From Epiperipatus broadwayi (lineage: Eukaryota > Onychophora > Udeonychophora > Euonychophora > Peripatidae): a stretch of DNA of 64,000 nt. The stretch spans positions 186,001 through 250,000 of the forward strand of contig JAQFVV010006841.1 in the NCBI GenBank assembly GCA_028023455.1. Direction: 5' to 3'. The position numbers were made by a program, and so were the translations under genes. The notes below the pieces were generated by a model. It did not search any database. It was not told the origin of the DNA and worked only from the letters and a program-made list of their open reading frames with translations. This document shows, one piece after another, positions 60,850 through 64,000 of this stretch; positions within the stretch are counted from its first letter, which is position 1, and each line of letters begins with the position of its first letter.

Positions 60850-62720
60850 AGATATTTCCTTATTGCTTCTTGATTAGCATCCTCACTTGCAGTTTTCTGT
60901 TTTTATCGGAGCATCATTGACTGAATGATTTATCCTTAATCATGCTTTACTGTAGGAATAGGATCCCATTCCGACTCCCATTCCTTTAGATGTGTACTGA
61001 CTAGATTAATTGTCATTGTATTTGATATATTAGAAACAGTTAGGTGGCTTCTCGTTTAAGAACATATTATGTTCATCTTTGAAAACCCCCTTTCCGCTTC
61101 TGCTGAACTTACAGCAATTGTACTGATAATATTTTTAGCTCTTTAAATACTTTCAGGAATTGCATAATTCTGGAATTCTTAAAATGTTTTCCACATAATC
61201 TTGATAATCATTAATGTCAATTGCAATTAAAAATGTCATTAAATAGGAGCAATTATTCTTCAACTGCTTTCTGTGGAACTAGTAGTTTTTCAATGTTCCA
61301 ATAATCTGACTCCAAAATATTGAGAAATTGTAATTTATTCTTATCTTGAAATTGGCTACAACTTGCTTTTAAATGTTCACAATCCATTAGATTTTTTTTT
61401 TTAAATTCATTATTACGATGTTTTCTAAAAAATTTTCCCAAGGAAACCTGAGAAATTGATGATTTTCTACAAATTTTATATTTTTGAAGATTTCTGAAAT
61501 AATTAATTCATCAACTTTTTTTTGTATGGATCTTTTTTTTTCCCAAGCATTTGAAACGTTTTAATATATCTTATCACAAGTTTTTCAGCCTTATGTCTCC
61601 TTTTTTTGTTTGCAGTGCATTTCGAAGAAGATAAATTTTGGTTAAAATATCAATCATCTGTGCCAAAACAATTATAAACTATATATTTTGAAGATGGACA
61701 GCCATGTCTAAGTATGTTTTATTTGAATAAAACTAGTGATGTAGCTTTAGATAAGCACCCTACACAGCTAGGATCAGCCTAAAATGTCAGGCAACCCATC
61801 ATGGGGGGGGGCAAAATCCTATCAATCTTTATAATTTGAATTAAAACAGACAAAACTCTCCATACAGTAGCACCACTCAGTGCAAGCCAAAGTGATCAAT
61901 GGATGCCAGAAGGCTTGTGCATCTATTGATTACTCTGTCTTGCACTGAGTGGCACTATTGTGTGGAGAGTTTTGCCTGTTTTAATAACAGTTATGAGAAA
62001 GCATAAGAAGTGTTTATCATGTGATGTTATAATTTGAATTCAAGTTATTTGGATATTTTGGAAAGTTTAATTTGGTTTTTTCTGGAATGATGAAAATAGT
62101 ATATATCTTATTAATAAATATTTTTAAATGATTTTCTTATTTTATTTCCTTTATTGAAACATTTGAAACAAGATCAAGGTGATGATTTAAATAGTGTCAT
62201 ATTATTATGTTTGGAAACCCTTTTGCAATCCTAATGTGCAGTGCAGATTTTCTCCAACCATAACTCTGACCATTGGAGCAAAATCCTATTTTTTTTCTAG
62301 ATAGTTCTTAAAAGCTCAATATTATTTAAACATCCCATAACTGATTAACATATTGTCTCAGTATCTTCTTTTTCTAATTCAACTAGTTTAAGAAAATTGT
62401 TGGTGATGTAATTGAATTCTCAACTTTTAAGACAAGTATAATAACTAATTTGCAGGATATCTTTGAAGCTTCATCAATAATCAAACATATTTTTAGATTA
62501 TTTTCAATAATTTTGTTAATTTTTTTTAATTTTCTTTGCAATGAAATCAACCACTTTTACAGCAGTTTTATGAGAATGTAATTTTATTCCCATATCTAAT
62601 CCATTTTTAATTTGGACTTCTATCTCATCTTTTATGTTTGAAAATGGTTTAAATCTTTTTGCCAGACTGTAAACTGTGTTAAATACTTTACAAGTAGTAT
62701 TTAAATATTTTTAATTCATC
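60850..62720 (-). pseudogene. hAT transposase relic, KIAA1586-like
   Basis: The C-terminal dimerisation region on the minus strand (about 61115-60960) reads VSSAEAERGFSKMNIICS, then HLTVSNISNTMTINLVSTHL and KEWESEWDP, as in KIAA1586-like hAT proteins. Upstream frame 61441-61253 includes LKASCSQFQDKNKLQFLNIL. Further upstream (62640-62560) DEIEVQIKNGLDMGIKLHSH matches the N-terminal part of the same family. Frameshifts and stops are present throughout, including one within the C-terminal region. It is not functional. Confidence 0.78.
61843..62027 (+). mobile_element. Foldback of the hammerhead repeat family nested in hAT relic
   Basis: Exact 13-bp duplication TATAATTTGAATT at 61830-61842 and 62028-62040. 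Two arms of about 75 bp carry the family 3' half (GGAGAGTTTTGCCTGTTTTA and its complement). The part around the ribozyme is missing. It inserted after the hAT copy. Confidence 0.88.
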
Positions 62721-62730
62721 ATATCTACCG

Positions 62731-63884
62731 TATTACTTTTGCTATTGAATTCGGCTTACATTGTTTTAAATTTACTTTACAAATATTATGGACTTTTAAT
62801 GAAAAATGTGCTTTCATTTTTTTCCTTTTGTTGTACCTCTTTATTTTTTCTCAATGCTTCAATCTGTAACTATTTTCATTCTTTTTACAGAGGAACACAT
62901 TTCTCTTTTATAAAGCCATATTTTGCACTACACTCACAACCTAACTTTTTGCTAAAAATTACCAGTCCATCATATTTTTCTTTAAAATTATTATATTATT
63001 GCATGGTTAGTAAAAGATTATTTTCAATTTTGAAGTTGTTTTCATTTTTTATTTTGATAACTAATGTGCTGCTCTCTTCAAGTTGGAATGACTATGCATG
63101 TGACTGTTTTGTATCAGCTAATTTTGGCAAAACAGATTCGGATTTTGGTTTCTTAGTCAATTTAAAAATATTATATTTTAATATATTATAGAATAGGAAT
63201 GGACATGTACTTATATATTTGAATATTTTTACTCATTCTGCCAATATGTGGTCATATCATAATCGTTTATAAATAAAGCACTGTGTTTATACTATTGATA
63301 AACATCTGACAGAACTTACATTTTTTTTCATTTTATCAATACTAAACAAAAATTTCTTGCTGAATTAATAAATGGCATAGACTATGTAGATTAAATACAA
63401 TAGAATAATGTGTATGACAAATCGGTTTATCGCAGGAAAGTTATGATTAAAATGTCTTAATTACCATGTGCACACTGGTATAAGAATTTTCAACATGGAT
63501 GAACATTTTTCCATGTCTCCCAAATTGGTAATAGGATAACCCTTATCTATATTTCTATTGGTTCATTGTGTCTAGCTTCCTATTCTGTTTATTGGTCAGG
63601 GAACATCAGCACACTCATAATTTCTCTTGTGAATTTAGGGCATAACACAAAGCTGAAACAAATGACAAGATCTCACTTCCTTATTTTTTAAATTTATGTT
63701 ATATGTTTGTTTACTGAAGTAACAAATGTGAGCGAATAAATATGTAGTAAATATTACATGCATAGTTCCATCTAATTTTTTTCACTTATGGACAGAATGA
63801 GCATTCCTACAGGTGCTTAGAATACACTGTTGCTAGATGAACTTTAAAAAAGAGTACGGAATGTATTTGTGATTTCCACATTAG
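62731..63884. other. AT-rich stretch
   Basis: A 150-codon plus-strand frame at 62739-63191 overlaps, on the opposite strand, sequence that may belong to the N-terminus of the hAT relic. It is Phe/Leu-rich from AT content and is not supported as a gene. No other feature is seen. Confidence 0.4.
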
Positions 63885-64000
63885 ATGACTGCCAAGGCAT
63901 CCAACTTGGAGAGAACCCTGATCCCAAGTGCCATCCTCACAACTGGTTTGCTGAACTAACAAAAAAAGTAGATATCGATTCTGCTGAACTGGTGCAAACC
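63885..64000 (+). CDS. Possible host exon, cut by the window edge
   Basis: After a pyrimidine-containing ATTTCCACATTAG (AG at 63883-63884, acceptor-like), one frame stays open to the window end while the other two contain stops. It reads DCQGIQLGENPDPKCHPHNW, then FAELTKKVDIDSAELVQT. The balanced residue use (Cys, Pro, His, Trp, Asp) differs from AT-driven chance frames. I do not recognise the family. The frame stays open leftward to 63850, so the exon could start earlier. No transposon motif is seen. Confidence 0.4.

Larger units (their letters stand above)
60636..62730 (-). mobile_element. hAT transposon relic
   Basis: The left terminus CAGTGGTGGGTTTAAAATAA matches a common class of hAT end and lies downstream of a minus-strand hAT transposase relic. 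No matching right terminus is found before 64,000, so the right boundary is approximate. A 185-bp foldback is nested at 61843-62027. Confidence 0.75.

Noticed and set aside
62739-63191. 150-codon plus-strand open frame
   Set aside because: Phe/Leu/Ser-rich from AT content, no motif, and partly antisense to the hAT relic.

Overview
This is an AT-rich (by eye about three-quarters A+T) animal genome segment made almost entirely of transposable elements and their relics. Long A/T tracts, microsatellites hundreds of bases long, several retroelement clades and a KIAA1586-like hAT transposase rule out a prokaryote and point to an invertebrate metazoan. The phylum cannot be fixed from the sequence. 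I see no intact single-copy host gene. The only plausible host coding sequence is a partial exon at the extreme right edge (63,885-64,000).

Left third. Positions 1-10,746 hold a dispersed repeat carrying a hammerhead-ribozyme core (copies near 1.2, 2.2 and 6.3 kb, plus a related palindromic copy at 7.4-7.7 kb with a 14-bp target-site duplication), a very long (TATC)n tract, two Penelope-like element (PLE) relics at 3.9-5.7 kb, and a badly decayed LINE reverse transcriptase on the minus strand (6.9-8.7 kb). From 10,747 to 27,252 lies one nested structure: two 5'-truncated PLE copies in head-to-head inversion. Each is split by a near-full-length two-ORF LINE of the same family: LINE-1 on the minus strand (15-bp duplication) and LINE-2 on the plus strand (14-bp duplication). 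A 609-bp foldback element sits in the left arm and a 312-bp hAT MITE in the right arm.

Middle. After AT-rich spacer and TA-rich foldbacks comes a third PLE (30.15-31.35 kb, minus) with a YVDD reverse transcriptase and a GIY-YIG endonuclease. It is followed by a decayed Ty3/gypsy-like LTR retrotransposon (about 31.36-36.37 kb) that contains a tRNA-derived SINE. A spacer of about 4.8 kb without recognisable features precedes LINE-3 (41.55-43.80 kb, minus), a truncated relative of LINE-1/2 lying between two (TTA)n tracts. An RTE-clade LINE (45.1-48.0 kb, minus) is also split by a SINE of the same family.

Right part. A further PLE relic (48.5-49.1 kb), another SINE, and a foldback copy of the hammerhead family with 12-bp target duplications lead into 52-58 kb. 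That stretch is unassigned, has fewer homopolymers, and contains a diverged 246-bp tandem duplication and a GC-richer block bounded by inverted repeats. A 37-bp-TIR MITE (58.43-58.73 kb) and a hAT transposase relic (60.6-62.7 kb), itself split by another hammerhead-family foldback with a 13-bp duplication, complete the window.

The most interesting theme is a family of small, often palindromic elements with long (12-14 bp) target-site duplications, some of which carry a near-canonical type I hammerhead ribozyme. They sit alongside PLEs that carry their own stem-loop-GAAA modules near their 3' ends. The coding regions are nearly all broken, so this is a record of past transposition rather than a set of cooperating genes.
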